Positions 8,088-18,358 of a DNA stretch of 64,000 nucleotides are shown in pieces. A program made the translations under genes and the position numbers. Origin of the DNA: Geomonas edaphica (GTDB lineage: Bacteria > Desulfobacterota > Desulfuromonadia > Geobacterales > Geobacteraceae); the NCBI RefSeq assembly GCF_004917075.1, contig NZ_SSYB01000004.1:894546-958545 (forward strand), given 5' to 3'. The stretch's first letter is position 1, and each line of letters starts with the position of its first letter. The notes beneath the pieces were generated by a model. The model saw only the letters and a list, made by a program, of their open reading frames with translations, had not been told where the DNA came from and did not search any database.

Positions 8088-9461
8088 ATGAACAAGACAT
8101 CAGCAATAGTGCTCGCAGCCGGTATGGGAACCAGGATGAAATCGGATCTGGTCAAGGTGATGCATCCGGTCGCCGGCCCGCCCATGATTGAGTGGCCGGT
8201 AGCCGCAGCCTTCGCCTCCGGCGTCGAGCGCTGCGTCCTCGTGGTGGGGCACCAGCAGGAGAAGGTACGCAACTGCTTCGCCGGGCGGACCGAGGTGAGC
8301 TTCGCGGTCCAGGCCGAGCAACTAGGCACCGGGCATGCGGTCGCCTGCGCCATGCCGGAAATAGATTCGGATGCCGACACCGTCCTCATCCTCTGCGGCG
8401 ACACGCCGCTTTTGACTGAGCAGAGCCTGCGTGCCATGCTGAAGGCGCATGCGGAGAGCGGGGCCTGCGTGACCGTCATGACCGCGACGGTAGAGAACCC
8501 GTTCGGCTACGGCCGCATCGTGAAGGACGAGGCGGGGAACGTAGTGGCCATCACCGAAGAGAAGGACGCAAGTGAAGCCGAGCGCCTGATCCGCGAGGTG
8601 AACGCGGGGGTGTATTGCGTGGACCGCGTCTTCCTCACCGGGGCGGTGGCGAAACTGGACAATAACAACGCTCAGAAGGAATACTACCTGACCGACGTGG
8701 TGCGGCAGGCGCGGGCGAAGGGGCTTTCCTGCCGCAGCTACCAGGTGGGCGACTCCCGTGAGATCTCCGGGGTGAACGACCGGGTACAGATGGCCGAGGC
8801 TTCCCGGGTGCTGCGCCGGCGCATCAACGAAGAGCTGATGCGCGCAGGGGTCACCATGATCGACCCGGAGGCGGTCTACATCGAGCGCGGCGTGCAGATC
8901 GGGCGCGACAGCGTGATCCATCCCGGCGCCGTGATCCGCGGCAACACCGTGATCGGCGAGCGTTGCCGTATCGAACAGAACACCCTCATCATCGACTGCC
9001 GCATCGCCGATGACGTGGCGGTGAAAGCGGGGAGCGTGCTCGAGGAGTCCGTCGTCGGTCCCGATGCCGCCATTGGCCCCATGGCGCACCTGCGCCCCGG
9101 CACCGAGCTCTCGGCCCACGTTAAAATCGGCAACTTCGTGGAGACCAAGAAGGCCTTCATGGGCGAGGGATCCAAGGCCTCCCACCTCACCTACCTGGGC
9201 GACGCCACCATCGGCCGCGACGTGAACATCGGCTGCGGCACCATCACCTGCAACTACGACGGGGTGAAAAAGCACAAGACCGTGATCGAGGACGGCGTCT
9301 TCGTGGGGAGCGACGTGCAGCTGGTCGCCCCGGTCACGGTGGGGAAAAACTCCCTGATCGCCGCGGGAACCACGGTGACGAAGGACGTCCCGGCCGACTC
9401 GCTTGCCATCGCCCGCTCGCCCCAGGTGAACAAAGAGGGGTGGACCCTCAGGAAAAAATAA
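8088..9461 (+). CDS. glmU: Bifunctional UDP-N-acetylglucosamine pyrophosphorylase / glucosamine-1-phosphate acetyltransferase
   Basis: This 457-residue cytoplasmic enzyme makes UDP-GlcNAc for peptidoglycan and LPS. The N-terminal uridyltransferase domain has the LAAGMGTRMKSDLVKVMH signature (a close match to the usual LAAGxGTRMxS) and ends near residue 230. The C-terminal half is a left-handed beta-helix of hexapeptide repeats with the acetyltransferase blocks GNFVETKKA and GCGTITCNYDG. An in-frame upstream ATG at 8043 exists, but the AAGGGGG at 8076-8082 and the family alignment favour 8088. glmS follows after 87 bp, so two steps of the same pathway are adjacent. Confidence 0.97.
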   Translation: MNKTSAIVLAAGMGTRMKSDLVKVMHPVAGPPMIEWPVAAAFASGVERCVLVVGHQQEKVRNCFAGRTEVSFAVQAEQLGTGHAVACAMPEIDSDADTVLILCGDTPLLTEQSLRAMLKAHAESGACVTVMTATVENPFGYGRIVKDEAGNVVAITEEKDASEAERLIREVNAGVYCVDRVFLTGAVAKLDNNNAQKEYYLTDVVRQARAKGLSCRSYQVGDSREISGVNDRVQMAEASRVLRRRINEELMRAGVTMIDPEAVYIERGVQIGRDSVIHPGAVIRGNTVIGERCRIEQNTLIIDCRIADDVAVKAGSVLEESVVGPDAAIGPMAHLRPGTELSAHVKIGNFVETKKAFMGEGSKASHLTYLGDATIGRDVNIGCGTITCNYDGVKKHKTVIEDGVFVGSDVQLVAPVTVGKNSLIAAGTTVTKDVPADSLAIARSPQVNKEGWTLRKK

Positions 9462-9548
9462 CTGTTGCTGCTTCCGACGAGATGTTATCCTGTAACGTCT
9501 TGGGAACTTCCCTTTATTAATTAAGAAATCGACGAAACGGAGTCATAC

Positions 9549-11378
9549 ATGTGCGGAATCGTTGGATTCACCGGCCACCAGGAGGCCACCTCCATCATCA
9601 TTGAAGGGCTGAGAAAGCTCGAGTACCGTGGCTACGACTCGGCCGGTATCTGCACCATCAACGATGGGAAGGCGAGCATCCGGCGCAGCGAAGGCAAGCT
9701 CTCCAACCTGGAGAAGCTCCTCGCGGCGAACCCGGTCGTCGGCACCGTCGGCATCGGGCACACCCGCTGGGCCACCCACGGTCGTCCTTCCGAGATCAAC
9801 GCCCATCCGCACCAGGCCGGACCCATCGTCGTGGTGCACAACGGCATCATCGAGAACTACCTGCAACTGCGCGAGGAGTTGAAGGCGCAGGGGCACGTTT
9901 TCAAGAGCGAGACCGACACCGAGGTCATCGCGCACCTGATCGATCAATACATGAAGGGGACGGGTAACTTCGAGAGCGCGGTGCGCCAGGCCCTCGCCGT
10001 CCTGCGCGGCGCCTACGCCATCTGCATCGTGAGCGAGAGCGAGCCCGACAAGCTGATCGCGGCGAAGCACGGCGCGCCGATGGTGGTGGGACTTGGCGAA
10101 GGGGAGTTCTACGTCGCCTCCGATATCCCGGCGATCCTCTCCCACACCCGCTCCATGATCTTCATGGAGGATGGCGAGATGGCGGTCTTCAAGGGGGGAC
10201 GCGCCCAGTTCAGCAACGTGCAGGGGGATTTGCTGGAGAAGAAACCGCGCCACATCGACTGGTCGCCGCACATGGCGGAGAAGGGGGGCTACAAGCACTT
10301 CATGCTCAAGGAGATCTTCGAGCAGCCCCGCGCCGTGCGCGACACCATCGCTGGCAGGCTTCGCGAAGAACAGGGTGACGTCTACCTCGAGGATCTTGCC
10401 CTCACCGAGGAAAAGCTGAAAGATATCAGCCGCATCTGCATCGTCGCCTGCGGCACTTCCTGGCACGCGGCGCTGGTCGGCAAGTTCCTCCTCGAGGAGT
10501 ACTGCCGCATACCGGTCGAGGTGGATATCGCCTCCGAGTTCCGTTACAGAAACCCGGTGGTGGACGACAACACCCTGGTGATGCTGATCTCCCAGTCCGG
10601 CGAGACCGCCGACACCCTGGCCGCCATGCGCGAATCCAAACGTCGCGGCGGTGCCTGCGTCGCCATCTGCAACGTGGTCGATTCCTCCATCGCCCGCGAG
10701 GCCGACGGCGTAATCTACACCCACGCCGGACCCGAGATCGGCGTCGCCTCCACCAAGGCCTTCGTCACCCAGCTCATTGCCCTCTACCTCTTCACCATCC
10801 GTCTTGGACGCGCCCGCGGCGCGATGGACGTGGAAAAGGGGAGAAAGCTCATCTCCGCGATCGTGCGCGTCCCCGCCCTCATGGAAGAGGCGCTCAAGCT
10901 GAACGAGCAGGTGGAAAAAGTGGCGCGGAACTACCTCTCCGCCCGCGACTTCCTGTACTTAGGGCGCGGCATGAACTACCCGATAGCCCTGGAAGGGGCC
11001 TTAAAGCTGAAGGAGATTTCCTACATCCACGCCGAAGGGTACGCGGCCGGCGAAATGAAGCATGGCCCCATCGCCCTCATCGACGAGCACATGCCGGTCG
11101 TCGTGCTGGTCCCCAAGGGGGCGACCTACGAGAAGGTCTTCTCCAACATGGAGGAGGTCATCGCCCGCGGCGGCCGCGTCATCGCCGTCTGCTCCAAGGG
11201 GGACGCCGAGGTGGCCGACAAGGTCGAGGTCGCCCTCGAGGTTCCGGAGGACGGCGATGAGGTGATGCCGATCATCATCTCGATCCCGATGCAACTGCTC
11301 GCCTATCACGTTGCCGTGCTGAAGGGAACCGACGTCGATCAGCCGAGGAACCTGGCGAAGAGCGTCACGGTGGAATAG
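9549..11378 (+). CDS. glmS: Glutamine:fructose-6-phosphate aminotransferase (isomerizing)
   Basis: The 609-residue enzyme starts MCGIVGF, so cysteine 2 is exposed as the N-terminal glutaminase nucleophile after Met removal. The class II glutamine amidotransferase domain covers about residues 1-220, and two SIS sugar-isomerase domains follow (SQSGETADT and the [14 protein letters not shown] region). It ends in the standard [13 protein letters not shown] tail that closes the active site. It provides glucosamine-6-phosphate, the precursor used by GlmU encoded just upstream. No glmS ribozyme is seen in the short leader. A strong terminator follows. Confidence 0.97.
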   Translation: MCGIVGFTGHQEATSIIIEGLRKLEYRGYDSAGICTINDGKASIRRSEGKLSNLEKLLAANPVVGTVGIGHTRWATHGRPSEINAHPHQAGPIVVVHNGIIENYLQLREELKAQGHVFKSETDTEVIAHLIDQYMKGTGNFESAVRQALAVLRGAYAICIVSESEPDKLIAAKHGAPMVVGLGEGEFYVASDIPAILSHTRSMIFMEDGEMAVFKGGRAQFSNVQGDLLEKKPRHIDWSPHMAEKGGYKHFMLKEIFEQPRAVRDTIAGRLREEQGDVYLEDLALTEEKLKDISRICIVACGTSWHAALVGKFLLEEYCRIPVEVDIASEFRYRNPVVDDNTLVMLISQSGETADTLAAMRESKRRGGACVAICNVVDSSIAREADGVIYTHAGPEIGVASTKAFVTQLIALYLFTIRLGRARGAMDVEKGRKLISAIVRVPALMEEALKLNEQVEKVARNYLSARDFLYLGRGMNYPIALEGALKLKEISYIHAEGYAAGEMKHGPIALIDEHMPVVVLVPKGATYEKVFSNMEEVIARGGRVIAVCSKGDAEVADKVEVALEVPEDGDEVMPIIISIPMQLLAYHVAVLKGTDVDQPRNLAKSVTVE

Positions 11379-11400
11379 GTTTTACCGCAGTGAAAATTTT

Positions 11401-11436
11401 AAAGGGGAGACAGCACAAGCTGTCTCCCCTTTTTAG
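11401..11436 (+). terminator. Intrinsic terminator after glmS
   Basis: 11-bp perfect stem GGGGAGACAGC / GCTGTCTCCCC with an ACAA loop, preceded by AAA and followed by a T-run. Confidence 0.93.
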
Positions 11437-11603
11437 TTGGCCACATGTGGACTCCAGATTTTGTCTTTGGGTGTGACACTTTGAACCTTTCACCGAACGC
11501 GCTCTGCTTTGCATGTTATTCTCTTAGCTGTCGGACCTCCTGACAGGCAGAATGAGATTATCCAACATCAAAGATAGACCGACACAGACGCGAGGTGACC
11601 AAA

Positions 11604-12122
11604 ATGTCCATACTGGTAGGTGAGGAGATACAGGCGGCTATTGACCGCGGCGATATAAAAATTGAGCCACTTGACCCTTACCAGATCGGCCCTGGATCGG
11701 TCGACCTGACACTCGGTAACCACTTCAGGATTTTCAAAAAGCAGACAGGCGTCTGCCATGTCCACAACGACTCGGATTTTGCCGATGTCACGGAAACGGT
11801 GACCGTGGCGGACGGGGATTTTATCACCATAGCCCCATGCGAGATGATCCTGGGCATCACCAGGGAACGGATCACCCTCGCCGAGAACATGGCGGGCTGG
11901 CTGGAAGGGCGAAGCCGCTTCGCGCGTTTCGGGCTCGCGGTTCATGTCACGGCCGGGTTCATGCAGCCCGGCATCTCCAACTGTCAGGTGCTGGAAATCG
12001 TGAACCTGGGGCACAAGCCGCTGGCACTCTACCCGGGGACGAGGATCTGCCAGTTCGTTTTTGAGCGCTGCATCGGGACGGCGAAATATCACGGGAAATT
12101 TTTCGACCAACTGAAGCCTTGA
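11604..12122 (+). CDS. dcd: dCTP deaminase
   Basis: The protein has 172 residues and belongs to the trimeric dUTPase/dCTP deaminase fold. The block EGRSRFARFGLAVHVTAGF matches the family active-site region, and QIGPGSVDLTLG is its N-terminal signature. It converts dCTP to dUTP, the main source of dUMP for thymidylate synthesis in many bacteria; whether it is a bifunctional dCTP deaminase-dUTPase cannot be settled by eye. GAGG at 11592-11595 lies about eight bases before the ATG at 11604; a GTG three codons upstream overlaps this site and is less likely. It is flanked by a terminator on the left and a 230-bp spacer on the right. Confidence 0.92.
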   Translation: MSILVGEEIQAAIDRGDIKIEPLDPYQIGPGSVDLTLGNHFRIFKKQTGVCHVHNDSDFADVTETVTVADGDFITIAPCEMILGITRERITLAENMAGWLEGRSRFARFGLAVHVTAGFMQPGISNCQVLEIVNLGHKPLALYPGTRICQFVFERCIGTAKYHGKFFDQLKP

Positions 12123-12352
12123 TCCACGCCTTTGCCACACTCACCTCCAGGCAACGGTGCACCCCTCTCTCCCGTACGGGTATCGTGCAAAGCCAGCTTT
12201 AGGGTTTAACTTCTGCCTTCACGAACCAGGCGGACCGACCGTGCGTCGATAACCCGGCGCTCCGACGGCTATTCTTACTTCTTTGTCAGAACAACTTCAG
12301 TTGAGACGGATGACCGATTTCGCCGATACTGCGAACAGTTCAAGGAGCGTGC

Positions 12353-13030
12353 ATGCACGTGCTGGTGATAGAGGACGAAAAGAAGGTGGCCGATGCCTTG
12401 AAGGTCGGGCTCGAGGCCGAGCAGTACCAGGTGAGCGTGGCCTACAGCGGTGAAGACGGGTTCTACCAGCTAAGTGCCGGCGCCTTCGATTTGGTCCTGC
12501 TCGATCTGATGCTGCCGGGGCGCGACGGGCTGGAGATCCTTACCACCATGCGAAAGCGCGGCTTTGAGATGCCGGTGCTGATACTGACCGCGCGCGACTC
12601 GATCGAGGATCGCGTCCTCGGGCTTGACAGCGGTGCAGACGAGTACCTGGTGAAGCCGTTTGCCTTCCCGGAGCTGTTGGCCCGCATCAGGCTGATCCTG
12701 CGCCGGGAAAAGAAGGAGACTCCGGTGAAGCTCTCCCTGGGGAGGCTGGAGATGGACCTGGTAGGGCGGAAGGTGAAGCGCGACGACGAGGGAATCGAGC
12801 TGACGGTAAAGGAATTTCAGCTCCTTGAGTACCTGTTGCGTAACCAGGGGAGCGTGGTGACCCGCGAGATGCTGGCGCGGGACGTCTGGCAGGTGAAGGA
12901 ACGCTCGACCCCGCTCGACAACGTGATCGACGTGCACGTCGCTAGGTTAAGGCGCAAGGTGGACGGCCCGTTCGAGCGCAAGCTGCTCAGGACGGTGAGA
13001 GGGCTTGGGTTCACCATGGAGGAAGGGTAA
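12353..13030 (+). CDS. OmpR-family response regulator
   Basis: The 225-residue protein has a receiver domain with the acidic pair E7/D8/E9, phosphoacceptor D51 (VLLDLMLPG), T/S and the K in LVKPF. A winged-helix DNA-binding domain follows from about residue 130, with the typical LTVKEFQLLEYLLRNQG and LDNVIDVHVARLRRK blocks. Sequence style is closest to the CusR/CopR heavy-metal group, so a metal or envelope signal is possible but unproven. The stop codon overlaps the start of the sensor kinase gene (TAATG), so the two are co-translated, and the cytochrome gene follows 53 bp after the kinase. Confidence 0.93.
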   Translation: MHVLVIEDEKKVADALKVGLEAEQYQVSVAYSGEDGFYQLSAGAFDLVLLDLMLPGRDGLEILTTMRKRGFEMPVLILTARDSIEDRVLGLDSGADEYLVKPFAFPELLARIRLILRREKKETPVKLSLGRLEMDLVGRKVKRDDEGIELTVKEFQLLEYLLRNQGSVVTREMLARDVWQVKERSTPLDNVIDVHVARLRRKVDGPFERKLLRTVRGLGFTMEEG

Positions 13031-14388
13031 TGATCCTCAGACCGCGCAGCATACGGTTGCGCTTGACCGTCTGGTACGCCGCTGCCCTGGCCGCCATCGT
13101 GATCGCCTTCGCGCTCGGGGTGTACCTCTTCGTCCGCGCCAGCCTGCTGCGCGAGATGGACGCGCAACTGGAGCGCGACCTCGCCACGGTGATGCGGGTG
13201 CTACGTGAGGAGCCGTTCGAGATCAACGAGCTGGCGCAGCACGGCTCGGTGGAATTTTTCCAGGTGAGCCAGGGGAACGTGGTCGTCGCCGAGACGCCCG
13301 GGTGGAGCAAGGAGGTGCTGGAGAAGGCGCTCGCCGGGGTGCCGGAAGGTCCCGCTCGCTCCTGGCGTTCTCACGGCGGGCAACCCTTCCGGATCAGGAA
13401 CGCAGTACTGCAGTTGCCGGGACAGCCGCGTGTCGTCGTCGCCGAGAACGAACAGACGCTGAGGACGAGTCTGGAAAGCATCGCCATGATCCTGCTCGTG
13501 GGAAGCCCGCTCGCGGTGCTCGTGGCGGTGTTGGGCGGGTATTTGCTGGCCGGTCGGGTCCTCATTCCCATCGAGACCATGACGGCGCGGGCGGGTGCCA
13601 TTACGGCGGAGCGGCTCTCCGAGCGGCTCCCGGTGGAAAATTCCGACGACGAGTTCGGTCGCCTGGCGCTGATGCTGAACGGCACCTTCGCACGGCTGGA
13701 GGATTCCTTCGAGAGGCTGCGCCGCTTCAGCGCCGACGCCTCGCACGAGTTGCGCACGCCGCTCACGGCGCTCCGGAGCGTGGGAGAAGTAGGGTTGCAG
13801 CGGGAACTGGATGCCGCCGGCTGTCGCGAGGTGATTGCCAGCATGCTGGAGGAATCGGACCGGCTGACCAGGTTGGTGGACAGCCTGCTGACCTTGAGCC
13901 GCGGTGACGCGGGGGCGCTTTCCGTGGTGAGGGAACAAGTCGAGCTCGCGCAGATGGCGGCGGACGTGGTGGAGATCATCGGGGTGCTGGCGGAGGAAAA
14001 GGGACAGACGATCGAACTGTGGGCCGAAAAGGGGCTCTGCGTCATGGTGAACCCGGAGATGCTGCGCCAGGCGCTGATCAACGTGCTGGACAACGCGGTT
14101 AAGTACTCGCCGCCGAGAGGACGCATCGAGGTGCGCGTGCGCAGGACGGAGCGGGGCGAGGCCGCGCTCGAGGTGCAGGACCAGGGGCCGGGAATCGCGC
14201 GGGAACACCGGGCACTCATCTTCGACCGCTTTTACCGAGTCGATCCCGGACGCTCGCGCGAGATGGGGGGGGCGGGGCTTGGCCTCGCCATTTCGCGCCA
14301 GGCGGTGGAGTTGAACGGCGGCAGGATCGAATTGGAGAGCGAAGAGGGGCGGGGCTGCAGGTTCAGCATCCTGCTTCCGATCACATAA
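13030..14388 (+). CDS. Membrane sensor histidine kinase
   Basis: This 452-residue kinase has a first membrane helix at about residues 13-37, a periplasmic segment of about 110 residues, a second helix at about 155-175 and a HAMP domain. The HisKA phosphoacceptor is H239 in SADASHELRTPL, and the HATPase has N, DQGPGI and GGAGLGLAI boxes. The layout resembles CusS-type heavy-metal sensors. It overlaps the regulator gene upstream and should phosphorylate that protein. The pentaheme cytochrome and LamG-like genes downstream are the most likely local targets or co-regulated partners. Confidence 0.93.
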   Translation: MILRPRSIRLRLTVWYAAALAAIVIAFALGVYLFVRASLLREMDAQLERDLATVMRVLREEPFEINELAQHGSVEFFQVSQGNVVVAETPGWSKEVLEKALAGVPEGPARSWRSHGGQPFRIRNAVLQLPGQPRVVVAENEQTLRTSLESIAMILLVGSPLAVLVAVLGGYLLAGRVLIPIETMTARAGAITAERLSERLPVENSDDEFGRLALMLNGTFARLEDSFERLRRFSADASHELRTPLTALRSVGEVGLQRELDAAGCREVIASMLEESDRLTRLVDSLLTLSRGDAGALSVVREQVELAQMAADVVEIIGVLAEEKGQTIELWAEKGLCVMVNPEMLRQALINVLDNAVKYSPPRGRIEVRVRRTERGEAALEVQDQGPGIAREHRALIFDRFYRVDPGRSREMGGAGLGLAISRQAVELNGGRIELESEEGRGCRFSILLPIT

Positions 14389-14441
14389 ACCGCACGTAAC
14401 GTGGTACGGCAAAGGCGGCACGGCCGCCACAGGAGGAAAAC

Positions 14442-15680
14442 ATGAAAAAATCGATCATCTCGGGATGTACGGGGCTCGTTGCCATGCTGTTGGCCGGAAC
14501 GGCGCTGGCCGCCGGTGCCGGTACCGGAGGGATGAATTTCCCGCAGGGGACCGCCACCCCTTCCGAGACCTGCGGAGCGTGCCACAAGGCAATTTACCGG
14601 GAGTTCGCCTTCGGCTTCGGCAGTGATCTGCACTACCAGCCGACCACCATTCCGCAAAAGGCAGGGGAGGCGATACCGATGCCTGCGGGAGTTTCGGCTA
14701 CCGCCACCGCCCACGCCTTCGCCGGGTCAGAGAAGTACCCGGTGCACGCCCGAGAGGCTGAGGAGGAGGGGCGTTCCTGCAACGTCTGCCATTACCCCGA
14801 GCCCTTCGCCATTCCCGACATCAACGTCGCCGAGATGAGCAAGCCGAAGGCCCGGGGCAAGGATAAGGAGGCGGTCGGTATCACTTGTGCGAGCTGCCAT
14901 CTCACCCCGGAAGGGAAGATCCGCTCCGCCCATGCCGTCAATGCGCCGCACGAGACGGTGGCCGATCCCGCCATACAGACGTCCGCCATGTGCGCCTACT
15001 GCCACAGCATGGGGAAACGGGTGGCAGGCAAGCAGACGCAGACCTTCCTCGAATGGCGCGAGGACTTCTTCAAACCGGGGCTTGGCAAGCAGCAGTGCCA
15101 GGATTGCCACATGCCGCGCACGATGCGCAAGGTCGCCGAGGATTATGACAACCCGGAGCGCCCGGTGGCGCGGCACCTGTGGACCGGTGGGCGCTCCCAG
15201 CAGCGCCTGGCGAGCGCGCTCAGCATGGCGATCAGCCAGCCGGGCGAGGGGAAAGCCGATCTCGCCTTCCATCTGATCAACATCGGCGCGGGACACTCGG
15301 TCCCCACCGGTTCCAACCGTCGCGCCGTCTACCTGAACGTTGTGGTGACGGACCAGATGGGCAAGCCCGTAGCGACCAGGGAATGGATGTTCGCCCCTTC
15401 CTACGGCCCCCGCCCGGACGACAGGAAATTCCTCGAGGAGGACAAGAAGCGTCCCGATGCGATCGCGGCGAGCCAGGCCGATGCGCAGGGGCCGCATGAG
15501 GCGATCATCAGGGCCGGCGAGGAGCGCATCCTCACCTGGACCCCGGCGCTCCCAAGCGGCACCTACACGGTGAAGGCGCGCCTGATCTACGACCTCAACC
15601 GTTACAACAGCCGCTCCTACACCGAGGATCAGACCGATATGAACGGGGTGACCTTCACCTTGAAGGTCAAGCAGGGGTGA
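14442..15680 (+). CDS. Periplasmic pentaheme c-type cytochrome with C-terminal beta domain
   Basis: The 412-residue precursor has a signal peptide ending near residue 25 (GTALAAGAG) and five CXXCH motifs in the first 230 residues: CGACH, CNVCH, CASCH, CAYCH and CQDCH. The C-terminal 180 residues contain no heme sites and look like a beta-sandwich (HSVPTGSNRRAVYLNVVV onward), an arrangement seen in several Geobacter cytochromes of unknown electron partner. AGGAGG sits before the ATG. It follows the two-component genes and its stop overlaps the next gene, so it belongs to the same transcription unit. Its role in electron transfer is inferred from the hemes; donor and acceptor are unknown. Confidence 0.85.
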   Translation: MKKSIISGCTGLVAMLLAGTALAAGAGTGGMNFPQGTATPSETCGACHKAIYREFAFGFGSDLHYQPTTIPQKAGEAIPMPAGVSATATAHAFAGSEKYPVHAREAEEEGRSCNVCHYPEPFAIPDINVAEMSKPKARGKDKEAVGITCASCHLTPEGKIRSAHAVNAPHETVADPAIQTSAMCAYCHSMGKRVAGKQTQTFLEWREDFFKPGLGKQQCQDCHMPRTMRKVAEDYDNPERPVARHLWTGGRSQQRLASALSMAISQPGEGKADLAFHLINIGAGHSVPTGSNRRAVYLNVVVTDQMGKPVATREWMFAPSYGPRPDDRKFLEEDKKRPDAIAASQADAQGPHEAIIRAGEERILTWTPALPSGTYTVKARLIYDLNRYNSRSYTEDQTDMNGVTFTLKVKQG

Positions 15681-15685
15681 CAAAA

Positions 15686-16435
15686 ATGCGCCGGGAGTGC
15701 CGACAGATGAGCCAGGTGAAGAGAAACTGCACGAAAATATTGACGATACTGGTGACGGCGGCTGCCTTGGCCGCTACGGCACTTCCGGTCTCGGCGAAAG
15801 AGCAAATCGGGTTTGCCGGGGAGAGGTCGGGAGCCGAAGCGCGGAGTTTCAGCGCGCTGGTCGGGAGCTGGCACGTGGACCGGGACGGGACCCGCGCCGT
15901 CTACGCGGTCGACGGCCGGAGCTGGGAACAGGGCGTCCTGGCTCCGGCAGCCCCCGTCAAGGCGAAGGTGTTCTACGGATCGGGCGCCTCGCAATTCCTT
16001 GCGGGACTGGAGCGGTACCGCTACTTCCCGCTGTCGATCTGCAATGAGGTCAGAAACTTCCGGGGCGGGAGCATCGAGGTGGCCTTCAAGGGGGTGAGCG
16101 GCACGATCGATCAGGCGGCGGGGATCGCCTTCGACATCAAGCCGAACGGGGACTACCTGCTGCTGCGCGCCAACGCACTGGAGGACAACCTGGTCTTGTT
16201 CCGTATGGAGCAGGGGCGGCGGACCACGGTGCAGTGGGCCGGCAAGGTGCCGGTCCCGTCCGGCCGGTGGCACGATCTCAGGCTCGTCGTGGAAGGGAAA
16301 AGGATACTCGGATACCTGAACGGGGTGAAGTATGTGGATCAGCCCTGGAGTGAACCGGTCGACGGCCGCATCGGCCTCTGGTCGAAGGCCGATTCCTATG
16401 TTTTCTTCCACAGGTTCACCGTCACGGAGAGATGA
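15686..16435 (+). CDS. Exported LamG/concanavalin-like protein
   Basis: A roughly 250-residue secreted protein. A basic stretch and hydrophobic run ([20 protein letters not shown]) form a signal peptide; the rest is predicted beta-rich and resembles the laminin-G/DUF1080 fold used to bind glycans ([40 protein letters not shown]; a late [10 protein letters not shown]). Starts at 15677 (GTG), 15686 or 15707 are all possible; 15686 has AGGGG eight bases upstream, and 15707 would also leave a good signal peptide. It lies directly behind the pentaheme cytochrome gene, so it may associate with that protein outside the inner membrane. Its 3' end overlaps the convergent hybrid kinase gene by 14 bp. 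Confidence 0.7.
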   Translation: MRRECRQMSQVKRNCTKILTILVTAAALAATALPVSAKEQIGFAGERSGAEARSFSALVGSWHVDRDGTRAVYAVDGRSWEQGVLAPAAPVKAKVFYGSGASQFLAGLERYRYFPLSICNEVRNFRGGSIEVAFKGVSGTIDQAAGIAFDIKPNGDYLLLRANALEDNLVLFRMEQGRRTTVQWAGKVPVPSGRWHDLRLVVEGKRILGYLNGVKYVDQPWSEPVDGRIGLWSKADSYVFFHRFTVTER

Positions 16436-18173
16436 AGTCCGAGGGGGAGCAGGGTTGCAGCCACCTTGACACCACCTCCCGGAGCTGCTCCAGACTGAAG
16501 GGCTTGCTGAGATAGTCGTCCATGCCGGCGCCGAGACAGAACTCGCGGGAACCGGCCATGGCGTGGGCGGTAAGGGCGACGATGGTGGTATGCCTGCCGG
16601 TGCCGCGCTCCTTGGAACGTATCGCATGGGTCGCCTCGTAACCATCGAGCTCCGGCATCTGGCAGTCCATGAAGACGAGATCGTACTCTTTGCAGGAGAG
16701 CGCCGCGATCGCCTGCACACCGTTTTGAACCACGTCGACCTGGCACCCGAGCGCGGTGATCATGGCGTGGGCCACCTCGCAGTTGACCGGGTTGTCTTCG
16801 GCTAAGAGCACATGTGCGGCAAAGGCCGCCTCGAAGTTTTCCTCGTCCGCGTACGCTTCCCTGTTGGACGTCTCTCGCTGGAGTTCAGGTGCCTGCGGGG
16901 CCTTGCCGAGAAAGACTATGAAGCTGAAGGTGGACCCTTTTCCCGGCTCGCTTTCGACGCCGATCTCGCCTCCCATCAGCTCGACCAGCTGTTTGGCTAT
17001 GGCGAGCCCGAGACCGGTCCCGCCGTATCGGCGCGTCGTGGAGCCGTCCACCTGGGCGAAGAGGTCGAAGACGGTGTCAAGCGCCTGCGCCGGGATGCCG
17101 ATGCCGGTGTCCTTAACCTCGAACCCGACGTGATGCCCCGCGCCGCTTTCCTCGATGAGGTTGACCCGGACCTCGACCGAGCCCTGCTCGGTGAACTTGA
17201 GGCCGTTATCGATGATGTTGATCAGCACCTGGCGCAGACGGTTCGGGTCGCCGACGGCATGGCGGGGAACCTTGGCCGCCACTTCGAGCTCGACCGCCAC
17301 CCCCTTGCGCCGCCCGACCTCGCGGTACAGCTCGACGGCCCCCTGCACAGCGTCGTGCAGATCGAAGGTGATCTTCTCCAGCTCCAGCTTTCCCGCCTCG
17401 ATTTTCGAGATGTTGAGGATGTCGTTGATGATGGCGAGGAGCGACGCCCCTGAGTGGTGCAGCATCTCGGCGTAGCCGCGCTGCCTCTGATCCAGGTCGG
17501 TGCGCAGCAAAAGTTCCGCCATGCCGAGCACGCCGTTCATCGGGGTGCGGATCTCGTGGCTCATGTTAGCGAGGAACTGGGACTTGGCCCTGTTCGCCGC
17601 CTCGGCCGCCTCCTTTGCCTCCCTGAGCTCCGCGATGATCGCCTTCTGGTGCAGGTTGGCCCGGGACAGCTCCGCGGTCCGCTGCGACACCTTTTCCTCG
17701 AGGTCGCTGTTCGCCTGGCGCAGTTCCTTCATGATGCGCGTGTTCTCGACGGCGAGGTCGGCCAAGGTGCGCACCAGGTCGTCGTGTTCGCTCATGAGGC
17801 GGCGCCGCTCCAGGGTCTTGTTCACCGTGGTGAGCACCATCTCCAGGTCGTCGAACGGTTTGAAGAGGTAATCCTGGGCTCCCAGGCGTAGCGCCTGCAC
17901 CGCGGTCTCCAGCGACACGTGGCTCGTCATGATGATGACGTCGACGCCGGGGTGGGACTCGCCGATGGCGCGCAGCACCTCGATGCCGCTGATCCCCGGC
18001 AGGCGCACGTCGAGCATGACCAGCTTGTACGGTGTGCGCTGCAACTCCTCGAGGCACTCCTCGCCGGTCGCGACCCCGGAGCTGTCGTACCCTTCCTTGC
18101 AAAAGAGTTCGACCAGGACCGAAGTCACCACCTCGTTGTCATCGACGATCAGTATGTCGCGTCTCGTTCCCAT
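16422..18173 (-). CDS. Hybrid histidine kinase, REC-HisKA-HATPase-REC, cytoplasmic
   Basis: A 583-residue soluble protein. The N-terminal receiver has D55 ([10 protein letters not shown]), a coiled-coil linker spans about 125-190, HisKA is [15 protein letters not shown], the HATPase has DNGLKF, DTGIGI and GGTGLGLAI boxes, and a C-terminal receiver carries [13 protein letters not shown]. There are no membrane helices, so its input is phosphoryl transfer from another kinase through the first receiver. The reading frame extends upstream to 18311, but a GGGGAG seven bases before the ATG at 18173 and the start of the receiver fold there support the shorter form. It is divergent from the CooA-like gene, across a 185-bp spacer. 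Confidence 0.9.
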   Translation of the reverse strand: MGTRRDILIVDDNEVVTSVLVELFCKEGYDSSGVATGEECLEELQRTPYKLVMLDVRLPGISGIEVLRAIGESHPGVDVIIMTSHVSLETAVQALRLGAQDYLFKPFDDLEMVLTTVNKTLERRRLMSEHDDLVRTLADLAVENTRIMKELRQANSDLEEKVSQRTAELSRANLHQKAIIAELREAKEAAEAANRAKSQFLANMSHEIRTPMNGVLGMAELLLRTDLDQRQRGYAEMLHHSGASLLAIINDILNISKIEAGKLELEKITFDLHDAVQGAVELYREVGRRKGVAVELEVAAKVPRHAVGDPNRLRQVLINIIDNGLKFTEQGSVEVRVNLIEESGAGHHVGFEVKDTGIGIPAQALDTVFDLFAQVDGSTTRRYGGTGLGLAIAKQLVELMGGEIGVESEPGKGSTFSFIVFLGKAPQAPELQRETSNREAYADEENFEAAFAAHVLLAEDNPVNCEVAHAMITALGCQVDVVQNGVQAIAALSCKEYDLVFMDCQMPELDGYEATHAIRSKERGTGRHTTIVALTAHAMAGSREFCLGAGMDDYLSKPFSLEQLREVVSRWLQPCSPSDFISP

Positions 18174-18298
18174 GAATCGCTCCCCGTCAAAAAACACATT
18201 GGAGAAGGCTAACAAAAAAAGAGCCCGCGGCAAGATTTTGGTCGACAGGCGGTGCCCTGCAGTCATTGGCTGTATACGCATGGAGTGCGTTACCCGCC

Positions 18299-18328
18299 TT
18301 GCCTTTTGCATTCGGGCTGCTTCATAAT
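18299..18328 (+). promoter_or_regulatory. Candidate sigma-70 promoter of the CooA-like gene
   Basis: TTGCCT (18299-18304) and CATAAT (18323-18328) are 18 bp apart, about 30 bp before the ATG at 18359. Pattern match only. Confidence 0.4.
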
Positions 18329-18358
18329 GCGCCGGTAACTCTGATGGAGGAGCTATCG

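Noticed and set aside
9462-9548. glmS ribozyme
   Set aside because: The leader is only 87 bp, mostly AT-rich, with no sign of the ribozyme core; this ribozyme is typical of Firmicutes.
12123-12352. Possible riboswitch (c-di-GMP/cGAMP GEMM type) in the leader of the response regulator gene
   Set aside because: A GCAAAGCC segment resembles part of the GEMM core, but the matching GGCAAA...ACGCAAA pair and closing stems are not present. I see only a small CCCGTACGGG palindrome.
14389-14441. Riboswitch or terminator before the pentaheme cytochrome gene
   Set aside because: Only a short GGCGGC-ACG-GCCGCC hairpin is present, without a T-run or conserved aptamer elements.
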